Source of the DNA: Ensifer adhaerens
GTDB lineage: Bacteria > Pseudomonadota > Alphaproteobacteria > Rhizobiales > Rhizobiaceae
Direction: 5' to 3'
DNA: 64,000 nt
Assembly (NCBI RefSeq): GCF_020035535.1
Contig: NZ_CP083350.1
Coordinates: forward strand, 248,001-312,000
This document shows positions 1-7,954 of this stretch, piece by piece. The notes beneath the pieces were generated by a model that made no database searches, had not been told where the DNA came from, and saw nothing but the letters and a program-made list of their open reading frames with translations. Both the position numbers and the translations under genes were made by a program. Each line of letters opens with the position of its first letter. Position 1 is the stretch's first letter.

Positions 1-196
1 CGATGCGTTGCTCGAATTCGACACATTGGTCCGGGCGCAGGGCAAATGCCTGCAATATGCACGTGTACATGACCACGTGCGGGATCTGATCGGACTGGCA
101 GCGCCCGCGCTTCTCGCCTATCTCAGTTACAGTGTCGATGACGCCGTAGTGGCCGTTTCTCAACCAGGGGCCACCACACCCGGAGCCGTTCAATGA
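1..196 (+). CDS. C-terminal end of an unrecognised protein (5' end outside window)
   Basis: The reading frame is open from the left edge and stops at 194-196, giving about 64 residues of a C-terminus. An internal TTG at 8 is possible as a start but the frame is open above it, so I treat the gene as truncated by the window. The tail has an Ala/Leu-rich stretch but no motif I recognise. It overlaps the next gene by an ATGA junction (193-196), which suggests the two are translated together and that this frame is real. Function unknown. Confidence 0.4.
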   Translation, partial: DALLEFDTLVRAQGKCLQYARVHDHVRDLIGLAAPALLAYLSYSVDDAVVAVSQPGATTPGAVQ

Positions 197-810
197 CAAC
201 TGTCTATGAGCCGCAATTGCAGCCGGTGGAGATTGCCGAGCTTCGCCCGACCCAGCTCACCGTCGGCCTCCTCGAAGTCGCCGACAAACGGCAGGAGTGG
301 CGCAGGAACGCCAAGAAACACGGTTCGGAATTTCTGGGGCATCATATGGTGCCGGTCGTTCTGGGGCCGAAAGAGCGCGCTTATCTCGTCGACCACCACC
401 ACCTCGTGCGCGCGCTTTACGATGAAGGCGTCGCACATGTGCTAACCAGCATCGTGTACGACCTCAGCCATCTCGGCAAGGATGAGTTCTGGTCGGTCAT
501 GGACCATCGTCACTGGATGTATCCTTTCGATGCACAGGGCCTGCGGCGCTCGCACCACGACTTGCCGAAGACCATCGCCGGCCTCGTCGACGATCCCTAT
601 CGCTCCCTGGCGGGCGCGCTTCGCCGGGCGGGCGGCTATGCCAAGGACACCACCCCCTATAGCGAGTTCATGTGGGCGAACTTCCTCCGCACGCGTATCG
701 ACGCGAAGCTCATCGCCAGCGACATCGGCAAGGCGCTGCATGACGCGCTCGGCCTTGCACATGGCAAATCCGCCAGCTTTTTGCCGGGCTGGTGTGGAGT
801 CTCCGACTGA
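193..810 (+). CDS. ParB-like (ParBc_2 family) protein
   Basis: A 205-residue protein that looks like the ParBc_2 group, distant relatives of the ParB/sulfiredoxin nuclease fold. The N-terminal part has a RPTQLTVG segment followed by a [18 protein letters not shown] segment, which resembles the fold's substrate-binding strand and a His cluster. The DNA-binding helix-turn-helix of true partitioning ParB is not visible and no parA is next to it, so a role in plasmid partition is unlikely. The start ATG overlaps the stop of the preceding gene, implying coupling. It is more likely a stand-alone ParB-fold enzyme of unknown substrate. Confidence 0.6.
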   Translation: MTTVYEPQLQPVEIAELRPTQLTVGLLEVADKRQEWRRNAKKHGSEFLGHHMVPVVLGPKERAYLVDHHHLVRALYDEGVAHVLTSIVYDLSHLGKDEFWSVMDHRHWMYPFDAQGLRRSHHDLPKTIAGLVDDPYRSLAGALRRAGGYAKDTTPYSEFMWANFLRTRIDAKLIASDIGKALHDALGLAHGKSASFLPGWCGVSD

Positions 811-871
811 CGGCGAATTTCACCGAGCCGCCCACGGCGATCGCTCGGCCAATCGGCGGCAGCCGGAACCG

Positions 872-893
872 CCCGGAATTTTCCCGGAATTTT
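872..893. repeat. 11-bp perfect tandem repeat upstream of the PfpI-like gene
   Basis: The unit CCCGGAATTTT occurs twice head to tail in the 158-bp gap between the ParB-like gene and the DJ-1/PfpI gene. It lies about 75 bp upstream of the latter's start codon. It could be a pair of regulator half-sites or a small duplication; nothing else in the sequence decides this. Confidence 0.5.
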
Positions 894-968
894 CGTTGTA
901 GTATTCCGTTAGTACCTGCTGGCGCACCGGCCCTGATAAACTCTTTCCATTGGCTTTGGGAGGAACAC

Positions 969-1565
969 ATGCCAGCTTCGAAAATTCTGATGATCACCGG
1001 CGACTTCACCGAGGACTATGAAACCATGGTCCCGTTTCAGACGCTGCTTGCCTGCGGCTACACCGTGCATGCCGCCTGCCCCGGCAAGAAGGCCGGCGAG
1101 ACGGTCGCGACCGCCATCCATGATTTCGAAGGCGACCAGACCTATTCGGAAAAGCGCGGCCACAATTTCGCGCTCAACGCCACCTTCTCCAATATTCGCG
1201 CCGAGGACTACGACGCGCTCGTCATCCCCGGCGGCCGTGCGCCCGAGTATCTCCGCCTCAACCCCGACGTCATCAAGGCTGTGCAGCACTTTTTCGAAGC
1301 CGGTAAGCCGGTGGCCGCCATCTGCCACGGTGCCCAGCTGCTCGCTGCGGCCGGCGTGCTGAAGGGACGCACATGCTCGGCCTATCCCGCCTGCCGCCCG
1401 GAAGTCGAACTCGCCGGCGGCATCTATGCAGATATCGCGATCGACGATGCGGTCTCGGACGGCAACCTCGTCACCGCACCTGCGTGGCCGGCACATCCGT
1501 CGTGGTTGCGGCAGTTCATGGCTGTGCTCGGCGCCTCCGCGCTGCTACAAACAGACGCCGCCTGA
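969..1565 (+). CDS. DJ-1/PfpI family protein
   Basis: This is a 198-residue single-domain class I glutamine amidotransferase-like protein of the DJ-1/PfpI superfamily, whose members act as cytosolic proteases, chaperones or glyoxalase/deglycase enzymes. The nucleophile elbow AICHGAQ places the reactive Cys at residue 119 followed by His120; an acidic DFTEDYE segment near residues 12-18 supplies the usual partner Glu, and VIPGGR precedes the elbow. I chose ATG 969 because GGGAGGAAC lies just before it; the frame is open further upstream but without a comparable site. It appears monocistronic or paired with the small regulator 24 bp downstream. Exact substrate unknown. Confidence 0.8.
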   Translation: MPASKILMITGDFTEDYETMVPFQTLLACGYTVHAACPGKKAGETVATAIHDFEGDQTYSEKRGHNFALNATFSNIRAEDYDALVIPGGRAPEYLRLNPDVIKAVQHFFEAGKPVAAICHGAQLLAAAGVLKGRTCSAYPACRPEVELAGGIYADIAIDDAVSDGNLVTAPAWPAHPSWLRQFMAVLGASALLQTDAA

Positions 1566-1589
1566 GGAAGCGGACAAGGGAGGGTCGCG

Positions 1590-1940
1590 ATGTGCGAGTT
1601 ATTCATAAAGGCGGACGCGAGGCTCTGGGAAAGCACGACCCGTTCGCTACGCATCGATGGCATGGTGACAAGCGTTCGCCTGGAGAACTTCTTCTGGTCG
1701 AAGCTCGAGGAGATCGCACAGCGCGATCGCATGAACGTCACGCAGTTGATAACCAAGCTGCATCATGAATCCATCGATGCCGGCCATGATCTCGGGAACT
1801 TCACTTCGTTCCTCAGGGTCTGCTGCGCGCGCTATCTCGACCTTCAACTGACCGGAGACATTCCGACAGATGTCAACCAACCGATCGCGGGGCTGAACGC
1901 TCCGGCGATCCTGGTTCGCGAGCAGGAAAAATACCACTGA
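1590..1940 (+). CDS. Ribbon-helix-helix domain protein
   Basis: A 116-residue cytosolic protein whose middle part (about residues 24-75) matches the ribbon-helix-helix pattern seen in small alphaproteobacterial regulators of the RHH_4 type: a TSVRLENFFWSKLEEIA strand-helix segment followed by a second helix with TQLITKLH. Such proteins dimerise and bind DNA through the strand. The start at 1590 follows GGGAGGG. It lies 24 bp after the PfpI-like gene and is probably co-transcribed with it. No target site can be assigned. Confidence 0.65.
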   Translation: MCELFIKADARLWESTTRSLRIDGMVTSVRLENFFWSKLEEIAQRDRMNVTQLITKLHHESIDAGHDLGNFTSFLRVCCARYLDLQLTGDIPTDVNQPIAGLNAPAILVREQEKYH

Positions 1941-2255
1941 CCCTGCTGCGTACGGACGCTGCAGTCGGCAAACCTGCGCGTCCAGCTTCCTAGAAACGAC
2001 TGACGGCGTTGCGGTTCGTGAGCGTTCCCGTCCGTAGCGGGGATCGCCACCGACAGCGCATCGACGACGCGCGTCTGAAGTCGAACCACACCGTCCCCCA
2101 AGTCGTGGCTTTCCAGCGGAACCCAATACTGGGGAATTACCCGATCCGATTCAACCAATCCTGGTAGCGGGCAGAAAGAGGGCCCTCTGGCTTGGCAGGC
2201 GCCTACGGCTCTTCAGATGCTACTCGGCGGCGCTATAGCCTTCGGGTGAGAGGCC

Positions 2256-2433
2256 ATTCCGAACGGAATTGATGCATTCTGCCTCTCCAGCATGGCCGCA
2301 TCGGCAGCCTTCCTACCCCCTCGACCATTTCCGATTCGGCAACTTCCAAAAGAATCCGTGCCTAAAGCGGGACATTTTCGGCAATATTTTCAATTCGCGC
2401 CTGAAATATTCTTGACACAATTCCGTTTCGGAA
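2256..2433. promoter_or_regulatory. Repeated TTCCG-N2/3-CGGAA inverted-repeat sites
   Basis: Three related inverted repeats lie upstream of the Lrp-type gene: ATTCCG-AA-CGGAAT at 2256-2269 (perfect), TTTCCG-ATT-CGGCAA at 2328-2342 (one mismatch), and TTCCG-TTT-CGGAA at 2421-2433 (perfect). The last sits between the -35 and -10 elements of the predicted promoter, where a bound protein would repress. The natural candidate is the adjacent Lrp/AsnC protein acting on its own gene, which is an inference. Confidence 0.5.
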
Positions 2434-2440
2434 ATTTACT
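2412..2440 (+). promoter_or_regulatory. Sigma-70-type promoter of the Lrp/hydantoinase operon
   Basis: A -35 element TTGACA (2412-2417) and a -10 TTTACT (2435-2440) are separated by 17 bp. The -35 is a perfect consensus match and the -10 has four of six. Transcription would begin near 2447, leaving a very short leader to ATG 2459 and a more normal one to ATG 2471. Confidence 0.55.
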
Positions 2441-2458
2441 GGCGTCATCAAGGCCGAA

Positions 2459-2974
2459 ATGGAAACGGTAATGACCCAACGCTACCTCGTCGATGATCTG
2501 GACCGCGAGATTATCCGCTATCTTACCGAAGACGGGCGCCTTTCGGCGGCCGAAATCGCTGGCCGGATCGGCAGTGTCTCGGAGCGAACGATCCGCAACC
2601 GCATCGCCGGATTGTTGCAGGCCAAGATGATCGTCATCGGCGCCATTCCTGATCCGGTCGCTCTCGGACGCGACGTTCAGGTCGAGCTTCTGATCGAGGT
2701 CGAGCCCGGCAAACACGAAGACGTGGCCATCCTGCTCGCCGAATATGACGAGATTGGATACCTCGCCGCCACGAGCGGTACGGCGAATTTGAGCGCGTCG
2801 CTCTTCGTTTCCGACCATGCGGCATTGCTCGAATTCATCGATCAGGAACTGGGCAAATTGCCTGGCGTCAAGCGCGTTACGAGCTCGGTCGTGCTGCGCC
2901 TCTACAAGGTATTCGGCACGAGGACGACCGCAATCAGCCGCGGTACGGACCTCGGCAGCAAGAAGAAGGGATAA
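2459..2974 (+). CDS. Lrp/AsnC family transcriptional regulator
   Basis: A 171-residue feast/famine regulator. The N-terminal winged helix (YLVDDLDREIIRYL, then AAEIAGRIG and SERTIRNRI) and the C-terminal RAM-type ligand domain with a VELLIEV strand are both visible and the length is normal. Two starts are plausible: ATG 2459 with a weak AAGG, or ATG 2471 giving MTQRYL, which fits the predicted promoter better. It stands 3 bp before the hydantoinase-like gene, so it likely controls that operon and itself, possibly through the TTCCG/CGGAA sites. The effector is unknown but should relate to the transported or degraded compound. Confidence 0.88.
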   Translation: METVMTQRYLVDDLDREIIRYLTEDGRLSAAEIAGRIGSVSERTIRNRIAGLLQAKMIVIGAIPDPVALGRDVQVELLIEVEPGKHEDVAILLAEYDEIGYLAATSGTANLSASLFVSDHAALLEFIDQELGKLPGVKRVTSSVVLRLYKVFGTRTTAISRGTDLGSKKKG

Positions 2975-2977
2975 TCC

Positions 2978-4522
2978 ATGCTTCGTATCGGAGTGGATGT
3001 CGGCGGGACCAATACGGACGCGGCGCTGCTGCGTGGCGCCGAGGTTCTGGCCACGGTCAAATCCTCGACTACCGCAGACGTGACATCGGGCGTCAGCGCT
3101 GCGATCCGCACAGTGCTCGCGGAAGCCGGCGTTTCCGCTGGCTCGGTCAATGCAGTCATGATCGGCACCACGCATTTTCTCAATGCCATCGTCGAAGGCC
3201 AGCATCTTGAAAAGGTTGGCGTTCTCAGGCTTTGCGGCGCGGCGACGCGCTCGCTGCCGCCGATGATCGACTGGCCGGACAGGCTTCGCCCCGTCGTCAA
3301 CGGCGGCGCGGCCCTGGTCGGCGGCGGCGTCAATTACGATGGCTCGGAGATTGCGCCGCTCGACGATACGGCAATCCGCGCGGCCTGCCGCGACTGGCGC
3401 GCCCACGGCATCTCCGCCATCGCGATCTGCTCGGTCTTCGCTCTTGTCGACCCGAAGATGGAAAACGACGCGGCGGAAATCGTCGCCGAGGAGATGCCGG
3501 GCGCGGCAATCAGCCTGTCGCACCGTGTCGGCCGCACTGGCCTCCTGCCGCGCGAAAATGCCACCATCCTCAATGCGAGCCTGCATACGCTCGGGCGTGA
3601 GACGGTTGGCGCCTTCCGCTCGGCCTTTGCCGCCCTCGGCCTCACCTGCCCGCTCTTCCTCACGCAGAACGACGGCACGCTGATGGCCGCCGAGTTTGCG
3701 GAACGTTATCCGGTCTTCACCATCGCCTCGGGCCCAACCAATTCCATGCGCGGCGCGGCCTTCCTCACCGGCCTTTCCGACGCGGCGGTGATCGACATCG
3801 GCGGCACCACCACCGATATCGGCATGCTGGTTGCCGGCTTCCCGCGCACCCGCAGCGAAGGCGCGATGATCGGCGGCGTGCCGACCAATTTCCGTGTGCC
3901 GGATGTCTATTCCTTCGGCCTTGGCGGCGGCAGCATCGTACGCCCGGGCCCGTCGCCGACAGTCGGCCCGGATTCCGTCGGCTTCCGCCTGCCGGAAAAG
4001 GCGCTCTGCTTCGGCGGCGACACGCTGACGGCGACCGATATCGCCGTCGCGGCCGGCCTCGTCGACCTCGGCGACCGCAGCCGTCTCAGCCACATCACGC
4101 CGGAGCTGGCGCAGCAGATGCTGGCCCAGATGAAGGCCAGCATCGAAACGGTGCTGGACCGCATGAAGCCAAGCGCCGAGCCTATCCCCGCCATTCTCGT
4201 CGGCGGCGGTTCGGTATTGGTAGAAGGGCTGCTCGAAGGCACCTCGGTTTCGATGAAGCCCGATCATTTCGGTTCGGCCAACGCCATCGGCGCGGCGATC
4301 GCGCAGGTATCCGGCGAGGTGGACAGCGTGGTTTCGCTCGAAGGCACCACGCGGGAAATCGCGCTGGAATCCATCGTCGCCGAGGCACGGGCGCGCGCCG
4401 TCGAGGCGGGCGCGGACGCGGAGACGACCACCCTTGCCGAAATCGAAGAAACGCCGCTGGCTTACCTGCCCGGCAATGCCGTTCGCGTCGCCGCGAAAGT
4501 GATTGGGGAGTTGCGGGCATGA
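2978..4522 (+). CDS. Hydantoinase/oxoprolinase family protein, HyuA-like
   Basis: A 514-residue protein of the hydantoinase/oxoprolinase (HyuA) family, ATP-dependent enzymes that open five-membered cyclic amides such as hydantoins or 5-oxoproline. The phosphate-binding motifs of the ASKHA-like fold are clear: GVDVGGTNTDAALL at the N-terminus and AAVIDIGGTTTDIGM near residue 270. It is shorter than the classical ~680-residue HyuA, and no HyuB partner is adjacent; instead its stop overlaps the DUF917 gene by ATGA. This short HyuA plus DUF917 pair is common beside oligopeptide-type transporters, as here. Substrate unknown. Confidence 0.85.
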   Translation: MLRIGVDVGGTNTDAALLRGAEVLATVKSSTTADVTSGVSAAIRTVLAEAGVSAGSVNAVMIGTTHFLNAIVEGQHLEKVGVLRLCGAATRSLPPMIDWPDRLRPVVNGGAALVGGGVNYDGSEIAPLDDTAIRAACRDWRAHGISAIAICSVFALVDPKMENDAAEIVAEEMPGAAISLSHRVGRTGLLPRENATILNASLHTLGRETVGAFRSAFAALGLTCPLFLTQNDGTLMAAEFAERYPVFTIASGPTNSMRGAAFLTGLSDAAVIDIGGTTTDIGMLVAGFPRTRSEGAMIGGVPTNFRVPDVYSFGLGGGSIVRPGPSPTVGPDSVGFRLPEKALCFGGDTLTATDIAVAAGLVDLGDRSRLSHITPELAQQMLAQMKASIETVLDRMKPSAEPIPAILVGGGSVLVEGLLEGTSVSMKPDHFGSANAIGAAIAQVSGEVDSVVSLEGTTREIALESIVAEARARAVEAGADAETTTLAEIEETPLAYLPGNAVRVAAKVIGELRA

Positions 4523-5640
4523 AGTACTGGACACTCAGCGAAGCGGATATCGATCGGATCGCCATCGGCTGCGGCATTCTGGGAACCGGCGGCGGCGGCA
4601 GCACCTATCACGGCCTGCTGCGCGCCAAGGCGCTTTTGCGTGAAGGCAAGCGCATTCGCATGGTGCGCCCGGCCGACATGGCGCCGGATGCCCAGATCCT
4701 CGGTATCGGCGGCATCGGCGCCCCGACCGTGGGCATCGAAAAGATCCCGGAAGGCAGCGAGGGCGTGCGGCTTCTGCACGCGCTCGAAAGGCATCTCGGC
4801 CGCAAGGTCGATGCGCTGCTCGGTGACGAGGTTGGCGGCGGCAACGGCATTGCGCCGATGCTGACGGCGGCCATGGTCGATCTGCCTGTCGTCGACGCTG
4901 ACGGCATGGGCCGCGCCTTCCCGGAAGTGCAGATGACGACCTTCTTCATCCACGGCCAGGCCGTACAGCCCGCGGCTCTCGCCGATGCAGACGGCAACGT
5001 GATCGTCGTCACCGACGCGACGACGCCGAAGATGCTGGAGAAACTGCTGCGCGCCAGCACCATTGCGATGGGATGCACGGCGCTGATGACGACGGCGCCG
5101 ATGTCCGGTGAATTCGTCCGCCGTTTCGGCGTGCCCCACACCACCAGCCAGGCCTGGAGCCTGGGCGATGCGGTGATGAACGCGCGGGCGGCGAAGGAAG
5201 ACCCCGTCGACGCCATTTTGAAGCAGTCCGGCGGCGTGCGATTGATGCGCGGCAAGGTCACCGATATCAGCCGCCGTGTCATGGCGGGCTTCACCCGCGG
5301 CAAGCTTACCGTTGCAGGGCTCGATGCGGATGCCGGCCGCACGCTCACCGTCGACATCCAGAACGAATATCTGATCGCACGCGAAGGCGGAGAGATCATC
5401 ACCATGGTGCCGGACCTGATCTGCATCGTGGATTCGGAGACCGGTCGCGCCATCGGCACGGAAGAGCTGCGCTACGGCCTGCGCATCGACATCCTGTCCA
5501 TGCCGGCTCCGGTGCTGCTGCGCAGCGAGATCGCGCTCGCCTCCGTCGGCCCGCGCGCATTCGGTTACGATTTCGACTTCGTTCCAATGGGCGTCTCTGC
5601 CGATGCGCCTGCCGTACCCCATTACAAAGAAGACGCCTAA
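4519..5640 (+). CDS. DUF917 family protein
   Basis: A 373-residue protein matching the DUF917 family, characterised by an N-terminal GCGILGTGGGGSTYHG loop and a GDEVGGGNGIAPM segment near residue 110. Some family members act on S-methyl-thiohydantoin-type compounds, others are annotated only as HyuA partners. The ATGA overlap with the HyuA-like gene indicates translational coupling and probably a physical or metabolic partnership. No membrane segment or signal peptide is visible, so it is cytosolic. I cannot name the reaction. Confidence 0.85.
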   Translation: MKYWTLSEADIDRIAIGCGILGTGGGGSTYHGLLRAKALLREGKRIRMVRPADMAPDAQILGIGGIGAPTVGIEKIPEGSEGVRLLHALERHLGRKVDALLGDEVGGGNGIAPMLTAAMVDLPVVDADGMGRAFPEVQMTTFFIHGQAVQPAALADADGNVIVVTDATTPKMLEKLLRASTIAMGCTALMTTAPMSGEFVRRFGVPHTTSQAWSLGDAVMNARAAKEDPVDAILKQSGGVRLMRGKVTDISRRVMAGFTRGKLTVAGLDADAGRTLTVDIQNEYLIAREGGEIITMVPDLICIVDSETGRAIGTEELRYGLRIDILSMPAPVLLRSEIALASVGPRAFGYDFDFVPMGVSADAPAVPHYKEDA

Positions 5641-5676
5641 CCGTCCGCCCCTCCAGAACTCGATTGGGAGCCTGAC

Positions 5677-6078
5677 ATGAACCGCCGCAATTTCTTGAAA
5701 ACCGCCGCCCTCACCGCTCTTGCCACAGCCGCAGCGTCGCGCTGGAATTTCGCCATGGCCGAGGGCGCCAGCAGCATCTTCACACTCGCCTATCCGACGA
5801 GTTTTCCGGACCTCGATCCGGCCACCTCGTTTTCCAACGACGGTGCGGTACTCGCCAATGTCTATGAAGGACTGACGCGCTACATCCCCGCGACCGACAC
5901 AGCCGAAGCCAGGATAGAGCCGCTGCTGGCCACGTCCTGGGACGTGAGCGCAGACGGCAAGACCTGGACCTTCACCTTGCGCGACGGCGTAAAATTCCAT
6001 GACGGCAGCCCGCTGACCTCGCAGGCGGTGAAGGACTCGATCGAACGGACCAAGTTTGTCAACGAACTGAGCCGGTAG
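5677..6078 (+). pseudogene. Remnant of a family 5 solute-binding protein (internally deleted)
   Basis: The protein begins with a twin-arginine-like signal (MNRRNFLKTAAL), continues as a typical N-terminal lobe of a peptide/nickel-type binding protein (TFTLRDGVKFHDGSPLTS near residue 110), and then stops at 133 residues. Intact members are about 500-550 residues. The four other genes of the transporter follow immediately and are intact. The last residues, FVNELSR, could be the original C-terminus, which would mean an in-frame or near-in-frame internal deletion of roughly 1.1-1.2 kb; that is inferred. The product lacks most of its ligand-binding cleft and is unlikely to work. Confidence 0.8.
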
Positions 6079-6095
6079 GGCACGCGGGGGGTCTG

Positions 6096-7118
6096 ATGGA
6101 ACTTCTACGCTACATCCTGCGCCGCACGTTCCTCTCGGCTTTCGTGCTGGTGGGCGTGACCTTCCTGGTCTTCGTGGTGGCACAGGTCGTTCCGTCGGAC
6201 CCCGCAGCGCTCTATGCGGGCCCACGTCCCACGGCTGAACAAATCGAAAAGGCGCGTCAGGAACTCAACCTCGACGCGCCCCTCCCGGCCCGTTTCGCGA
6301 CATTCGCCGGGGCCATGGTCTCCGCCGATTTCGGCATCTCCTACAAGTCCAGGCGGCTGATCGCCGAGGATCTCAGGGCCTACCTGCCGGCCACCCTGGA
6401 ACTTGCCATCTTTTCGACGGGCCTTGCTCTCCTGATCGGTATCCCGCTCGGCGTCATCGCGGCGGCGCGGCAAGGCGGCTGGGCGGAGAGGTTTTGCAGT
6501 TTCGGCTCCATCGCCGCCGTCGCCATGCCGACCTTTTTCCTTGCCATGATCCTGCAGCTCATCTTTGCGCAGTGGCTCAGCATCCTCCCGCTCTCCGGGC
6601 GACTATCCAGAGAGATCGCAATCGCCGCGCCGCTGCCGATGGTGACCGGTTTCAACCTGATCGATGCATTGCTCGCCGGCCGGCTTGATGCTTTCGGCGA
6701 CGCGCTGACGCACCTGATCCTGCCTGCATTGACGCTCGCTTCCTATCCTGCCGGCGTCGCCATGCGGCTGACGCACTCGGCCATGATCGAGATTCTCGAG
6801 CGCCGGCATATCGTTGCCGCCCGAGCGCTCGGGCTCTCCGAACCGCGTATCCTGTTCGGCCATGCACTGCCGAATGCCATGGGACCGGCACTGACGGTGA
6901 TCGGTCTCTCCTTCGCCTATGCCCTGACCGGCGCGGTGCTCGTCGAGATCATCTTCGCCTGGCCGGGTCTCGGTCGTTATGTCTCCGAAGCAATCCTTGC
7001 CAAGGACTTTCCCGTCATCGCCGCGGTCACCATGGTCGTCACCATCTGCTATGTCGTGATGAACCTCCTGATCGACATCACCCAAGCCCTTGTCGATCCG
7101 CGGGTGGCGCTGTCATGA
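6096..7118 (+). CDS. Dipeptide/oligopeptide-type ABC transporter permease, DppB-like
   Basis: A 340-residue inner-membrane permease of the DppB/OppB/NikB type. It has the N-terminal MELLRYILRRTFLSAFVLVGVTFLVF helix, a long periplasmic loop containing PRPTAEQIEKARQELNLD, and the cytoplasmic EAA-like coupling segment (ILERRHIVAARALGL, then LPNAMGPALTVIG). About six membrane helices are apparent. It overlaps the next permease by ATGA at 7115-7118. Its dedicated binding protein is the truncated 5677-6078 gene, so function now depends on another binding protein or is lost. Confidence 0.9.
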   Translation: MELLRYILRRTFLSAFVLVGVTFLVFVVAQVVPSDPAALYAGPRPTAEQIEKARQELNLDAPLPARFATFAGAMVSADFGISYKSRRLIAEDLRAYLPATLELAIFSTGLALLIGIPLGVIAAARQGGWAERFCSFGSIAAVAMPTFFLAMILQLIFAQWLSILPLSGRLSREIAIAAPLPMVTGFNLIDALLAGRLDAFGDALTHLILPALTLASYPAGVAMRLTHSAMIEILERRHIVAARALGLSEPRILFGHALPNAMGPALTVIGLSFAYALTGAVLVEIIFAWPGLGRYVSEAILAKDFPVIAAVTMVVTICYVVMNLLIDITQALVDPRVALS

Positions 7119-7954
7119 AAAAGCTCACCCAACGTCTCGGCTGGCCCGGCACCCTCGCCCTTGCCATCGTCCTCCTCTTCGTGCTCGTCGCCCTCTTCGC
7201 GCCGTGGATCGCGCCCTATCCCATCCAGGGAGCAGGCGGCCCGAATGTCGTTGCCAAGCTCTCGCCGCCATCGGCAGATTACTGGCTGGGCACAGACCAT
7301 CTCGGACGAGACATCCTCAGCCGCATCGTCTATGGCACCCGGGTCTCGTTGACGAACGGCATACTGATTGTTGCCTTCTCGCTGCTCATCGGCCTGCCGA
7401 TCGGTCTTGCCGCAGGCTACTTCGGCGGCTGGATCGATGAAGCGCTGATGCGCGGTACCGACGTCTTCCTCGCCTTCCCCGCACTGCTGCTGGCGGTCCT
7501 GATGGCCGCGGCTCTCGGACCCGGCTTCCTGAACAGCGTCGTCGCCGTCGCTGTCACCTGGTGGCCCTGGTATGCGCGGCTTGCCCGTGCGGAGGTGCTG
7601 GTACTGAGGGGGCAACCCTATGTGGAGGCAGCGCAGCTTTCCGGGGTCTCGCATTGGCGCATCATCCTGCGTCATATCCTGCCGGCAACCGGCCGCCCCC
7701 TGACGGTGCAGGCGGCACTCGATGTCGGGCCGGCACTTCTGACCGCCGCCGCCCTCTCCTTCCTTGGTCTCGGCGTGTTGCCGCCGATTGCCGACTGGGG
7801 CCAGATGGTCGATGCCGGTCGAAAGTTCTTCCCCGCACGCTGGTGGTATTCGGCCATGCCTGGCCTCACCATCTTCGTCATCGCGCTCGCCTTCAGCGTG
7901 CTCGGTGATGCTCTGCGCGACCGCAAGGGAGGGACTGGCCGTGCCTCTGCTTGA
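7115..7954 (+). CDS. Dipeptide/oligopeptide-type ABC transporter permease, DppC-like
   Basis: A 279-residue inner-membrane permease of the DppC/OppC type. The N-terminal helix (TLALAIVLLFVLVALFAPWIAPY), the DYWLGTDHLGRDILSRIVYGTR signature and the coupling motif LRGQPYVEAAQLSGVSHWRIILRHILP are all present. It pairs with the DppB-like protein and starts inside that gene's stop codon. The following ATPase starts within its last codons. Confidence 0.9.
   Translation: MKKLTQRLGWPGTLALAIVLLFVLVALFAPWIAPYPIQGAGGPNVVAKLSPPSADYWLGTDHLGRDILSRIVYGTRVSLTNGILIVAFSLLIGLPIGLAAGYFGGWIDEALMRGTDVFLAFPALLLAVLMAAALGPGFLNSVVAVAVTWWPWYARLARAEVLVLRGQPYVEAAQLSGVSHWRIILRHILPATGRPLTVQAALDVGPALLTAAALSFLGLGVLPPIADWGQMVDAGRKFFPARWWYSAMPGLTIFVIALAFSVLGDALRDRKGGTGRASA

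Larger units (their letters stand above)
1941..2458. other. 518-bp intergenic region upstream of the Lrp-type gene
   Basis: I see no convincing gene on either strand. It holds a perfect 12-bp palindrome AGAGGGCCCTCT at 2177-2188, an imperfect palindrome pairing AATATTTTCA (2383-2392) with TGAAATATT (2402-2410), the TTCCG/CGGAA sites and the promoter listed separately. The dense inverted repeats near the 3' end suggest regulated transcription of the gene at 2459. Confidence 0.6.

Noticed and set aside
2390..4534. A 714-residue open frame on the minus strand
   Set aside because: It lies wholly opposite the regulator and HyuA-like genes. Its translation is Arg/Asp/Gly-rich with no domain, as expected from the antisense of GC-rich codons.
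4462..6225. A 587-residue minus-strand open frame
   Set aside because: It is antisense to DUF917 and the binding-protein remnant and has Arg/His-rich, non-family content.
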